Shown: positions 8,600 to 17,220 of the stretch, one piece after another | Position numbering within the stretch: position 1 is the stretch's first letter | How the letters are laid out: every line of letters starts with the position of its first letter | NCBI RefSeq assembly: GCF_004342915.1 | Contig: NZ_SLWL01000008.1 | Coordinates: 123,031-187,030, forward strand | DNA from: Camelimonas lactis | GTDB lineage: Bacteria; Pseudomonadota; Alphaproteobacteria; Rhizobiales; Beijerinckiaceae | Reading direction: 5' to 3' | DNA length: 64,000 nt | The notes under the pieces: model-generated | Seen by the model: only the letters and a program-made list of their open reading frames with translations | What the model was told of the DNA's origin: nothing | Database searches by the model: none | Made by a program: the position numbers and the translations under genes

Positions 8600-9802
8600 T
8601 CAGTCGATATTGACCCACCGCTTGCCGTCGAATTTCTGCAATTGCAGCGACTGGTAAGCCGAGAAGTCGTCGGGCGTGGTGTGCAGCACGATCTTCTGCG
8701 GCTGCATTGGCATGCGTTCATTGTTGATGCTGCCGACCAGTTTCATGATGTTTTCGCGGGTCAGATTATCGCCGGCGCGCTCGAGAATGCGCTTCATCAT
8801 GTTGACGACGATATAGGTCGAAGTCAGATCCTTCGGGTTCTCCTGCGGCGCCCATTTCTTCATGAACGCGAGGTAGTCTTTGACTTCCGGATCGTTGACG
8901 AGGTCCGGGTCGTCGGGCGCTTTGGCGAAGTTCCCGGTGATGACGCCGGTTGAAGCTTCGACTCCGGCGGGCGTCAGCACATGGCTGATGGAAGCGGAGG
9001 CGTTGGTGACAAACTGCAGCGGCTTCCAGCCGATCTCGTGGGCCTTGCGCATCGCCTGGGCTGCGAATTTCGGGGTCGTGGCGCTGATGAACACGTCGGC
9101 GCCGGAGTTTTTCAGGTTGAGGATCTGCGAGTCGACGACAGGGTCAGAGGTTTCATAGGCCTGGACGCTGACAAGCGCCTTCGACTTGCCGTGCGCCTCA
9201 AGCGCCGCGCGAACACCGTTCAGGTGATCCTTGCCGTAGTCGTCGTTGGCATGGAGCACGCCGATCTTTGCATCCGGCTTCTGCTTCAGGATGTAATCAA
9301 CATACGTTTTCTGTTCGAGCGCGTAGGATGGCCAGAACGGCATGGTCCATGGATAGACCTTGGGATTATTGAACTTGTTGGCTCCCGTGGTGATCAGCAC
9401 CTGGGGCACCTGCTTGTTGTTCAGATACTTCTGTGTCGCTGTATTGGTCGGGGTGCCGGAGACGCCGAAAATCAGCAGAACATTGTCGCTTTCAACCAGT
9501 TTGCGCGTTTGCTCCAGCGCCTTTGGCGGACTGTAGGCGTCATCAAGACTGATAAATGTGATCTTGCGCCCATTAATGCCGCCATTGGCGTTGATCATAT
9601 CAAAGAACGCCTTGGCCGTGCGGCCGCCCGCGCCGTAAGCGGAGACAGGCCCGCTATAGGCTGTGGTGCTGCCCAGGCGGATTTCCGTATCGGACGCGCC
9701 TGGGCTGTAGGCTGGCTTGTCCGCCGCCGTGGCCGGCGCAGCTGCGAACATGCCGCCCAGAAAACCGGCCAGAACGGCCGTCTGCGTTATTGAATGCTTC
9801 AT
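8600..9802 (-). CDS. branched-chain amino acid-type (LivJ-like) ABC substrate-binding protein
   Basis: Periplasmic binding protein of 400 residues, type I fold. The signal peptide ends at AAAPATAADK. The family pattern is clear: EIRLGSTTAYSGPVSAYG near residue 40, INANGGINGRKI near 75 and the DDYGKDHLNG block in the middle. Such proteins bind amino acids, amides, urea or aromatic acids. No LivH/LivM permeases or LivF/LivG ATPases are nearby, so it is an orphan binding protein inside a cluster whose own transporter is of the NMT1/SsuABC type. It lies between the crotonase gene and the transporter operon, all on the minus strand. Confidence 0.9.
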   Translation of the reverse strand: MKHSITQTAVLAGFLGGMFAAAPATAADKPAYSPGASDTEIRLGSTTAYSGPVSAYGAGGRTAKAFFDMINANGGINGRKITFISLDDAYSPPKALEQTRKLVESDNVLLIFGVSGTPTNTATQKYLNNKQVPQVLITTGANKFNNPKVYPWTMPFWPSYALEQKTYVDYILKQKPDAKIGVLHANDDYGKDHLNGVRAALEAHGKSKALVSVQAYETSDPVVDSQILNLKNSGADVFISATTPKFAAQAMRKAHEIGWKPLQFVTNASASISHVLTPAGVEASTGVITGNFAKAPDDPDLVNDPEVKDYLAFMKKWAPQENPKDLTSTYIVVNMMKRILERAGDNLTRENIMKLVGSINNERMPMQPQKIVLHTTPDDFSAYQSLQLQKFDGKRWVNID

Positions 9803-9928
9803 TGCTGTTCCCCCGTTTGTTGTTGAATGTCACGGTGCGCGCCTGGCGCATGTTGTTGGTGAAGCAATCCCGGCGGCGGCGCGTGATGCACGTGGTGATC
9901 CTGTATCTGCTTCCGGCATGGGCCGGGA

Positions 9929-10696
9929 TTACTGCCAGACGAGCAGCTTTTTCTCGATCCAGTTCATGGCGACGGTGATGGAGAGGCCGAGCAGGGCGAG
10001 CAGCAACAGCAGGGCCATGACGCCGTCCATGTCGAAGGTTGATTGCAAATAGGCCAGCACCTGGCCGAGCCCGTGCTCGGCGGCGATCAGCTCCGCGCCA
10101 ACCACGCCGAGCAGGGCGTAGACCAGCCCGAGCCTGAGGCCCGAGAAGATCACCGGCACCGCCGACGGCAGCGTCACCTTGAAAAAGATCTGCCCCGGCG
10201 TTGCGCCCAACGCCCGCGACAGCACCAGATGGTCGCTGTTGACGCCGCGAATGCCCGCGACCGTCGCCGCCAGCACGATGAAAAAGGTCAGGCTGACGGC
10301 CACCGCGATCTTGGAGCCGATGCCAAGGCCGAACCAGAGCAGGAACAGCGGCACGAGGGCGATGCGCGGCATGGCGTTCAGCAGCGAGAGATAGGGCTCG
10401 CAGGCGCGGTGGAGCCCCGGCAGCATGGTGAACAGCAGGCCGGCCAGGATGGCGGTGAGGCTGCCGCCGACGAAGGCGATGGCGGCGGCGGCGAGGGTGT
10501 AGGACAGGTCGTTCCACAGGTTGCGGTCGGTGATGAAGCCGCGCCACAGATAGCTGGCGATGCCGGAGGGACGGCCAGCGAAGGTGGGGTCAATGACGCC
10601 GCGCGCGCCCAGGAACTCCCACAGGGCGACGAGCGCGACGATGAAGACGACGTGTCCAGGGACGCGAGCCCGGGTGATGCGGAACGGTTTACTCAT
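9929..10696 (-). CDS. ABC transporter permease, SsuC/TauC-like
   Basis: Inner-membrane permease of 255 residues when started at the ATG at 10696 (MSKPFRITRARVPGHVVF). The frame is open seven codons further upstream. About six hydrophobic segments are visible and the EAA-type loop appears as SRALGATPGQIFFKVTLPSA. The start overlaps the ATPase gene by 8 bases, giving coupled translation in the order binding protein, ATPase, permease. It is the second importer of this class in the window; its gene order differs from that of the transporter at 1-2066. Confidence 0.9.
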   Translation of the reverse strand: MSKPFRITRARVPGHVVFIVALVALWEFLGARGVIDPTFAGRPSGIASYLWRGFITDRNLWNDLSYTLAAAAIAFVGGSLTAILAGLLFTMLPGLHRACEPYLSLLNAMPRIALVPLFLLWFGLGIGSKIAVAVSLTFFIVLAATVAGIRGVNSDHLVLSRALGATPGQIFFKVTLPSAVPVIFSGLRLGLVYALLGVVGAELIAAEHGLGQVLAYLQSTFDMDGVMALLLLLALLGLSITVAMNWIEKKLLVWQ

Positions 10697-11534
10697 GGGC
10701 GGCCGCCCCCTGTTCAAGCAGGCGCCAGAGTTTGGCGTAGAGATCGTGGAAGCGGTGATCGGTCTGCAGCTTGCGCACGTCGCGCGGGCGCGGCAGGTCG
10801 ATGGCGACGTCGGCGACGATGCGTCCCGGGCGGGCGCTCATGACGATCACCCGGTCGGACAGTGCGATGGCTTCGGCGAGATCATGGGTGACGAACACGA
10901 CGGTCTTGCGATGGGCTGACCACAGCTGCATCAGCAGGTCTTCGAGGGTCAGCTTGGTCTGGGCGTCGAGCGCGCCGAACGGCTCATCCATCAGCAGCAC
11001 CGGGCTGTCGAGGGCGAAGGTCCGGGCAAGGGCGCAGCGCTGGCGCATGCCGTGCGACAGGGCCTTGGGGAACTTGTCGGCGAAATCACCAAGGCCGACC
11101 TGCTGCAGCAGGTCGCGCGCCCGGCTTTCGCGCTCGCGCCTTGGCAGGCCGCGCACCTCCATGCCGAAGGCGGCGTTGTCGAGCGCGGTGCGCCAGGGCA
11201 GCAGGCTGTCGCGCGCCAGCATGTAGGCGATGTCGGGGTTGCCTTCACGCGGCGGCCTGCCGAGGACGCGGACGTCGCCGTCCGCCTCCTCCTTCAGCAG
11301 CCCGGTCAGCAGGTTGAGAATGGTGGTCTTGCCACAGCCGCTTGGTCCGACCAGCGAGACGAACTCGCCCGGGGCCAGCGACAGGGAAACATTGTCGACG
11401 GCGAGCACGGCGTCCGCCGTGCCGGCGCCGAAACGCATGGTCAGGTCGCGGATGGCGATGGTTGGCGGCAGGTTCACGGCGGCAATATGCTCATGGGCCG
11501 GCGCCGTCTGGGCCAACCCCACGGGCCGGCTCAT
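10689..11534 (-). CDS. ABC transporter ATP-binding protein, SsuB/TauB type
   Basis: ATPase of 281 residues that drives the adjacent permease. All nucleotide-binding motifs are visible: Walker [10 protein letters not shown], a Q-loop region YMLARDSLLPWRT, a signature region ALSHGMRQRCALART (a degenerate form of the usual LSGGQ, as common in this subfamily), Walker B VLLMDEPFGALD and the switch histidine in VFVTHD. It overlaps the binding-protein stop by 4 bases and the permease start by 8. Confidence 0.92.
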   Translation of the reverse strand: MSRPVGLAQTAPAHEHIAAVNLPPTIAIRDLTMRFGAGTADAVLAVDNVSLSLAPGEFVSLVGPSGCGKTTILNLLTGLLKEEADGDVRVLGRPPREGNPDIAYMLARDSLLPWRTALDNAAFGMEVRGLPRRERESRARDLLQQVGLGDFADKFPKALSHGMRQRCALARTFALDSPVLLMDEPFGALDAQTKLTLEDLLMQLWSAHRKTVVFVTHDLAEAIALSDRVIVMSARPGRIVADVAIDLPRPRDVRKLQTDHRFHDLYAKLWRLLEQGAAAHE

Positions 11535-12571
11535 TGGCCGCCTCCGGCCAGCGCGGCCTCGTTGTAGACCAGCGTGTCGGTGTCGAACGGCTGCGGCAGC
11601 TGGCCCACAGTCGTGATGTTGGCGGCGATCTGCTTCAGGGCCGCCCGGGACAGACCCATTTTGAGGGAGGGCAGCACAGCTTTCAGCGAGGCCGCCAACA
11701 CCTCATCACCGTGTGGTATATTCATCTTTGAATTTTGGCTGGCGATGGCGACGACTTCACCAAAGTTCGCCGGGTTCTGTATGAAAGTCTCCGCTTCATG
11801 GCCCGCCGCCAGAATGGCCCTGATCGTGGCTGGCGCACGCGCGATCATCTCCCCGGTGACAAGAAGCAGCGACGAGGCGCCGTTGGTTCCGGTGATTTCC
11901 TTCGGCCCGGTTGCCCGCGATCCCACATAAACCACCTTGCAGTCCTTGATGACCTCACAGATGGACGCTGAAGGCTCGAAGGTCATGCTGGCGTCAATCT
12001 GCTTCGATTTGAGCGCGCCATAGGACGTGTTGGGCGATCCAACCGCGACGAAGGTGTAGTCACCCGCCTTGAGGCCGGCGAGATTCGCCATCATGATGAA
12101 CATCAGCTCGCCGGCGCCTCCCCGCACGGGCACGCCGATCTTCTTGCCCTTCAGGGCCTGCATCATCGGCTTGAAGTCCTGATCACCGTCAGGAACGTCA
12201 AGCTCGGGGCGGACAACGATCTGCAAGGGGGTTCGCTGCGAACCGGCGCCGATGGCCTTGAAATCCGCGCCTTTGGCGGCCGCGTTGATTGTGACTTCCG
12301 GCGAGGCGAACGCCACGTCGATGTTCTTCGCCAGCATGGCCTGAATGCCAAGCGGCACGGTCGGAATTGGCTGCATCTGGCAGCGAATTCCATGCTTCGC
12401 GCAAAAGCCCTTCGCGGCCGCGACCCGGTACAGCAGGTTGCCGAGGCCAGGGTAATCCTGAATCCGGACCACGGTTTCGGTTGCGGCTGGGGTATTCCCC
12501 TCCTGGGCGCCGGCGCCGGTCACGGTCATTGCCGCCGCCAGCACCGCTCCGGTTATCATCCGTTTCCTCAT
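11531..12571 (-). CDS. NMT1-like ABC transporter substrate-binding protein
   Basis: Periplasmic binding protein of 346 residues with a signal peptide (MRKRMITGAVLAAAMTVTGAGAQE). The mature part begins with an NMT1/SsuA-like lobe (RIQDYPGLGNLLYRVAAAKG, cysteines in FCAKHGIRC) and has LVVRPELD-like and GKKIGVPVRGGAGE blocks. It is first of the three-gene transporter operon, with a 4-base overlap onto the ATPase gene. The cluster context (CoA ligase, ThDP enzyme, crotonase) suggests an organic acid rather than nitrate or sulfonate as ligand, which is inference only. Confidence 0.88.
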   Translation of the reverse strand: MRKRMITGAVLAAAMTVTGAGAQEGNTPAATETVVRIQDYPGLGNLLYRVAAAKGFCAKHGIRCQMQPIPTVPLGIQAMLAKNIDVAFASPEVTINAAAKGADFKAIGAGSQRTPLQIVVRPELDVPDGDQDFKPMMQALKGKKIGVPVRGGAGELMFIMMANLAGLKAGDYTFVAVGSPNTSYGALKSKQIDASMTFEPSASICEVIKDCKVVYVGSRATGPKEITGTNGASSLLLVTGEMIARAPATIRAILAAGHEAETFIQNPANFGEVVAIASQNSKMNIPHGDEVLAASLKAVLPSLKMGLSRAALKQIAANITTVGQLPQPFDTDTLVYNEAALAGGGQ

Positions 12572-12770
12572 CGTTTCCCCCTGACGTCATGTTTTGCCTC
12601 CGGCCGGACGAGCGGACTCAACCCAGCCAGGCAGCGGCCTCCGCCGCCGCCAATGCGCTCCGGCGAAACAGGCGAAGAAGCGGTGGCCGGCGCCAAAATG
12701 CTCCGGGCGATCGGGCGTTGATGGGAAGGCGTATCGAATCCGGCCTTACCGTGGCGCATGCCCGTTGTCC

Positions 12771-14423
12771 TTATGCAGGGATGGCCTGGGCGGCAGCCTT
12801 ACGGGCCCAGCCATAATCGGCCTTGCCGGCCGGGCTGCGGACCACGGCTGCGACGCGGATGATCGCCTTTGGCAGCTTGTAACCGGCAAGTCGCCTGCGG
12901 GCGCCCGCGAGCAACTCCTCGTCCGACGCATCCTGCCCGGGCGCCAGCTCGACAATGGCGACCACTTCCTGACCCCAGCGTTCGCTCGGCCGTCCGACAA
13001 CAACCACATCCCGGATGGCGGCGTTGTCAGCCAGCGCATCCTCGACCTCCTCGGCGAAAATCTTCTCTCCGCCGGAGTTGATCGTCACCGATTCACGGCC
13101 GAGAAGCTCGATCATCCCGTCCGCGAGACACCGCGCGCGGTCACCGGCCAAAACCATGCGCACGCCATCAATCGTGGGAAACGTCCGCGCGGTCTTGTCC
13201 GGGTCCCCGAGATAGCCAAACGGAATGAACCCATGCCTGGCCAGCCAGCCTGTTTCCGGGCTGTCCGGCTCCAGAATGCGGCTGTGATCATCGGCCACCA
13301 CGCAGGCGCCAGGCGCCGGGGCAAAAACGCCGGAGGTCGCCGGGGCCTGACTGTCGCTCTGATTTGAAAGTTGCGAACCTGTTTCCGACGAGCCCGCCAC
13401 GTCACCGATAACGGCGTGGGGCAGGAGGCGCAGGATGCGGTCCTTGACCGACGCGCTCGTCACGGCGCCGCCGACGCCGATACGCTGTAACGAGCCGCCA
13501 TCATAGCCGCCGCGTTCGTATGCGTCGCACATGGGGGTGGCGAAGGCGTTGCCGACCAGGTTCACGAACTGCACGCGTTCCTTGTCGATGATCCGCCACA
13601 CTGAATCGGGATCGAGCCGGTCGACGACATCGGGGAACACCATGAGGCTGCCGGTCATGAAGGCGGCCATCGCCATCCACTGGGCGGCGGCGTGCATCAG
13701 TGGCGGCAGCGGCAGCAACACGCGCCGGTCGGCCGCCGCGAGCATCGCCACCGCATCGGCGAGCGATGGCGCATTGAAAATGCCCTCGGGAAGCCCCCCC
13801 GCCAGGGCGCCTTCAATGATATTGCCCTGGGACCACAGGACGCCTTTCGGCATCCCTGTGGTGCCGCCCGTATAGACCACATAGAGGTCGTCAGGGTCCG
13901 GCGTCGCGGCCGGGCGGGCAGGGCTTGATGCAGCAAGCGCTTCCTCATAGTCGAGGGCGCCAGGAAGCAGCGCGTTGCCCGAGTCGTCCGCCACCTGCAG
14001 CAGAAGTTTTGGCGCCTCACGCAAGGATCCAAGCGCCTGCTGGAGAACCGGCGCGAACCGCGCGTGGTAAATAATTGCCTTCGTCGCGGCGTCGTTCAGC
14101 AGATAGGCGAGTTCAGCTTCGACATACCGGTAGTTGACGTTGAAGGAGGCCGCGCGCGCGGTTGCCGCGCCGAGCATGCCTTCAACGTACTCATTGCCGT
14201 TGTACAGGTATAGCGCCACATGATCCTGCCCGGATTCCCAGGGGCGCAGTTCCGCGCGCGGCCGCTGTATGGTGACGCCGTGCGACAGCAGCAGGTTCGC
14301 CAGGCGATTGACGCGTGCGGCCACATCGCCGTAGCTCAGCCGCAGGTTCCGGAAAACGATGCAGTCGCGCTCCGGCATTTCCGCCGCGACGGCGGCAAAC
14401 AGTTCAGCGTAGTTGTAGCGCAT
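12771..14423 (-). CDS. acyl-CoA synthetase (AMP-forming, ANL superfamily)
   Basis: Activates a carboxylic acid to its CoA thioester through an acyl-adenylate, in the cytoplasm; 550 residues. The AMP-binding P-loop shows as VYTGGTTGMPKGVLWS, the A5-type region as GSSETGS, and the C-terminal hinge and catalytic lysine region as GRESVTINSGGEKIFAEEVE followed by GYKLPKAI. I chose the ATG at 14423 (MRYNYAELF) preceded by GAGGAAACC. The open frame extends 59 codons further but that overlaps the ThDP gene and has no family character. It is 47 bases downstream of the ThDP gene and 199 bases upstream of the transporter genes. Confidence 0.9.
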   Translation of the reverse strand: MRYNYAELFAAVAAEMPERDCIVFRNLRLSYGDVAARVNRLANLLLSHGVTIQRPRAELRPWESGQDHVALYLYNGNEYVEGMLGAATARAASFNVNYRYVEAELAYLLNDAATKAIIYHARFAPVLQQALGSLREAPKLLLQVADDSGNALLPGALDYEEALAASSPARPAATPDPDDLYVVYTGGTTGMPKGVLWSQGNIIEGALAGGLPEGIFNAPSLADAVAMLAAADRRVLLPLPPLMHAAAQWMAMAAFMTGSLMVFPDVVDRLDPDSVWRIIDKERVQFVNLVGNAFATPMCDAYERGGYDGGSLQRIGVGGAVTSASVKDRILRLLPHAVIGDVAGSSETGSQLSNQSDSQAPATSGVFAPAPGACVVADDHSRILEPDSPETGWLARHGFIPFGYLGDPDKTARTFPTIDGVRMVLAGDRARCLADGMIELLGRESVTINSGGEKIFAEEVEDALADNAAIRDVVVVGRPSERWGQEVVAIVELAPGQDASDEELLAGARRRLAGYKLPKAIIRVAAVVRSPAGKADYGWARKAAAQAIPA

Positions 14424-14470
14424 AAGGGTTTCCTCGCGGCGCAGGCAAGAAACAGGGATATCCCGGGAGA

Positions 14471-16159
14471 TCAGATGCAGCGGACGTCGACCAGCGCCTG
14501 ACGCCGCTCTTCCCGGACAACGCGAAGCGCTTCGGCCAGAGCGCTTTTGAGTTCGCTGCGCTGACGCACGGTCACGCCGTGGCCGCCGGAGGCGATGCAA
14601 TAAGCCGCGAAGTCTGGCGATGGCGCGAGATTGGAAAAGCGGTCTTCGGCTTCAGCCCTGCCGTCGGGATAGACAAGCTGCGTCGCCAGATCCACGGCCC
14701 ACCAGTGGCTGTTATTGGCCAGAACAGTCAGCACGGGCAGATCGTGCTTGGCGGACGCGTGGTGGCACGCCGCCGGATTGGCGAACATGTAGGCGCCGTC
14801 GCCGAGCGTCGCGATAACGGTCCGCTCCGGCGCCGCATATTTGGCGCCGAGAGCCGCGGGAAGCCCCCATCCCAGGCCGCCGGAGGCAGGCAGAAAGTAA
14901 TAGGTCCCCGGCGCCGTGCGGTTCAGTAGTTCAGGCGTCGCCACGTATTCGTTGAAGACAATGTCGTCTTCCCTGAGTAATTCGCCAAGGAAGGCGGAGA
15001 TGGTCGCCCGGGTGATCGGCGCGTCCGGCGCGGCGTCCGTCTCAGTTTTCCGCTGGGTTTCCACCGTCTGCCGGTGCGCGCCGGCCATCGCGCGGATACG
15101 CTCTGACCGCGCCGGGTCAATATTGCCGGCGCGTTTCTCCAGGGCCGCGATCAGTTCTGTCAGGAATGCTCCCGGCGTGGCGCCAATATTGAGATCGGAA
15201 CGATGTGATCTGACCGGATACGCGCAGAACAGGGGATCAACGCCGACCTGGGCAATGAACATATCCTGTGACGGTTTTGCCCACGCCTCTATCCAGGGAA
15301 CGTCGGACTCGAGAAAAACGACAACGTCGGCCTGGTTCAGAACCGTGGTCACGTCCGATCCCACCCGGTGCGGATGATTGGAAGGAATATTCAGATAGCG
15401 GGCCCACGGATCGGCGACCCCAATCCCAAACCGGGTGCAACACGTTGCCAGCAGATCGACGGATTCCCGCTCGGCGCCGCTTGCCGTGGTGACAAAAACC
15501 GGAAGCCTGGCGGATGCGAGCCGGTCCGCCAGCAGCGCAATGGCCGCGGGATCAGGCTGTACAATCGCCGGAACGGGGGTGCGCGGCGGTCTGCCTGGCG
15601 CTATTTCCGCCGGTTCAGCCAGGACTTCGCGCGGCAACGACAGATAAACCGGGCCCCGGGGGTGGGCGGATGCAAGGCTGATGGCCCGATCCACCACAGC
15701 GTCCACCTGGCGCGGATCGCGCAACTCATAGTCCCATTTGACAAATTCCCGAACCAGGCCAGCCTGGTCAAACATTTCCTGGGACCAGTGAATGGGCAGA
15801 TCGCGCGCGCCGGTCGCGCCGCTCTCGAGAATTGGCGAGCGACCGGCGGTGACAAGCAGCGGAATCCGGTCACGCGCGGCGTTGGCCACCGCGCAGGCGG
15901 CGTTGGCGGTGCCGACATTGACATGGAGCATGATCGCCTGCGGCCGGCCCGACATGAGGGCGGCGCCATGCGCCATCCCGCCAGCCAGGTTCTCATGCGC
16001 GCAGATCACCGGCCTGGGCAGAGCTGGTCCGCCGGCTTTGCTGTTGGCGGCGTAGGCTTCGACGATCGGCGCAAAGTCCGTTCCCGCGTTGACAAAGATC
16101 GAGTCTATTCCGTGCCCGGCCAGGGCGGATAAATAACGGGCGGCAGCGGTCGTCGACAT
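14471..16159 (-). CDS. thiamine-diphosphate-dependent enzyme (acetolactate synthase-like)
   Basis: Cytoplasmic ThDP enzyme of 562 residues with the standard three-domain layout. The catalytic glutamate lies in ICAHENLAGGMAHGAAL (about residue 56). The cofactor-binding motif is GDGAYMFANPA with the distal pair of asparagines in VLANNSHWW. True acetolactate synthases, benzoylformate decarboxylases and 2-hydroxyacyl-CoA lyases share this architecture, so the reaction is open. The neighbouring CoA ligase and crotonase make a carboligase, lyase or decarboxylase on an acyl-CoA or 2-oxo acid plausible. It is the first gene of the cluster, with a long AT-rich region upstream. Confidence 0.85.
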   Translation of the reverse strand: MSTTAAARYLSALAGHGIDSIFVNAGTDFAPIVEAYAANSKAGGPALPRPVICAHENLAGGMAHGAALMSGRPQAIMLHVNVGTANAACAVANAARDRIPLLVTAGRSPILESGATGARDLPIHWSQEMFDQAGLVREFVKWDYELRDPRQVDAVVDRAISLASAHPRGPVYLSLPREVLAEPAEIAPGRPPRTPVPAIVQPDPAAIALLADRLASARLPVFVTTASGAERESVDLLATCCTRFGIGVADPWARYLNIPSNHPHRVGSDVTTVLNQADVVVFLESDVPWIEAWAKPSQDMFIAQVGVDPLFCAYPVRSHRSDLNIGATPGAFLTELIAALEKRAGNIDPARSERIRAMAGAHRQTVETQRKTETDAAPDAPITRATISAFLGELLREDDIVFNEYVATPELLNRTAPGTYYFLPASGGLGWGLPAALGAKYAAPERTVIATLGDGAYMFANPAACHHASAKHDLPVLTVLANNSHWWAVDLATQLVYPDGRAEAEDRFSNLAPSPDFAAYCIASGGHGVTVRQRSELKSALAEALRVVREERRQALVDVRCI

Positions 16160-16614
16160 AGGCGTTCCCCTGACTGTGCTGTTTTATTTACGCACCAAGC
16201 TTTGGCATGGCGCGGAATAGCGAAAAACTTGTATTTCTGCGTAATTCATTTTTATTTATATATTTGCGAGAGGTAATTTTTTATAATTATGCGCCTCGAT
16301 ACAATGAGGGATGATGCAGATTGTGAGTGATTATTACGTCTTGCAACTCATTTGATTGAGTTGAATTCATGATAAATTATAGCGTATAGCAAATAACGCG
16401 CGCCATTATTCTGAGTGACATGGGAATGCAACCTGAAATTTCTTTGGGCCGATTTCAGGTTATCTGCAATCTTTCATGTTAATTGCCTGCTTTCATCCCC
16501 TGAACGTAATCTAAATTGCAGCGGATACCTTGGCCGGTTGATCTGCCGGCCGGGTGATGGCGACGACGTCTTGCTCTGGATGGAACATTTCAACGTCCCG
16601 GCAGCCATGTCAAT

Positions 16615-16649
16615 CATAAAATGAATATCGAGTCGAAATTCATTTTATG
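16615..16649. repeat. 12-base perfect inverted repeat
   Basis: Arms CATAAAATGAAT (16615-16626) and ATTCATTTTATG (16638-16649) are perfectly complementary around an 11-base centre. It lies in the non-coding region between divergent operons, about 455 bases from the ThDP gene start and 300 from the zinc-protein gene. It may be a regulator binding site or a mobile-element relic. Function unknown. Confidence 0.6.
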
Positions 16650-16881
16650 GCCGGCGCCCCTGCCTGGTCAGCAGGCGCTGGCCTGCTTCCAGGTGAAGCC
16701 CGGGAGCCGCCTGCGCGTCCTGCCCGCCATATCCAGATGTCCATCAGTTCATCGTTATGGGGCGCGATGATCCAGGCATGACGCGAGCCGGGGCTTGTGA
16801 TTTGGCCCGCCCACGCGGTCGGTGTGGCCCCTCACAGGAAGGGGGCGCCTGAGGTCGCGCCAGGCCGCCGACAGGAGCGCG

Positions 16882-16906
16882 GGAACAGTTGCGCCTCCGC
16901 CGTGTT
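16882..16906 (+). promoter_or_regulatory. EcfG-type promoter ahead of the zinc protein/ku operon
   Basis: GGAAC at 16882-16886, 16 bases, then TGTT at 16903-16906. This matches the alphaproteobacterial general-stress (EcfG/RpoE2) consensus GGAAC-N16/17-cGTT. The ATG of the zinc-protein gene follows about 41 bases later with an AGGAGG site between them. The sigma factor that would read it is encoded at 31148-31627. Confidence 0.7.
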
Positions 16907-16947
16907 GGTATCAGGAGAAATCAGCACGACGAAGGAGGCGGATCGCC

Positions 16948-17202
16948 ATGATGACATGCGACCAGTGCGGCAACCATTACGACAAGACCTTCCGGGTCGC
17001 GATGGCGGGCCGTGAATACCATTTCGACTGCTTTGAGTGCGCAATCACCAAACTCGCGCCGGTTTGCGCCCATTGTGACTGCCGGGTGATCGGCCACGGC
17101 GTTGAACAGGGAGACGTGATTTACTGCTGCGCCCATTGCGCCAGCGCCAGCGGCGTCACCGGCCTTGCCGACAGGCCGCCGGAGGAGGCGCGATCGCACT
17201 GA
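16948..17202 (+). CDS. small LIM-like zinc-binding protein
   Basis: Protein of 84 residues with a Cys/His pattern typical of a LIM or treble-clef zinc fold: CDQCGNHY, then HFDCFECAI, then CAHCDCRVIGHG, then YCCAHCA, enough ligands for two zinc ions. Tandem ATGs at 16948 and 16951 follow an AGGAGG ribosome binding site. It is 18 bases upstream of ku and almost certainly in the same transcript. Similar small zinc proteins occur in rhizobia; a role beside Ku is not established and is inferred from position only. Confidence 0.8.
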   Translation: MMTCDQCGNHYDKTFRVAMAGREYHFDCFECAITKLAPVCAHCDCRVIGHGVEQGDVIYCCAHCASASGVTGLADRPPEEARSH

Positions 17203-17220
17203 TCGCCCGGGGAGTGGGGC

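Larger units (their letters stand above)
16160..16947. other. AT-rich intergenic region (788 bases) between divergent genes
   Basis: No convincing gene. Bases from about 16180 to 16420 are much richer in A and T than the rest of the window and should hold the promoter of the ThDP gene cluster. The interval contains the perfect inverted repeat at 16615-16649 and the EcfG-type promoter at 16882-16906. Short frames such as 16415-16624 have no family character. Confidence 0.6.
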
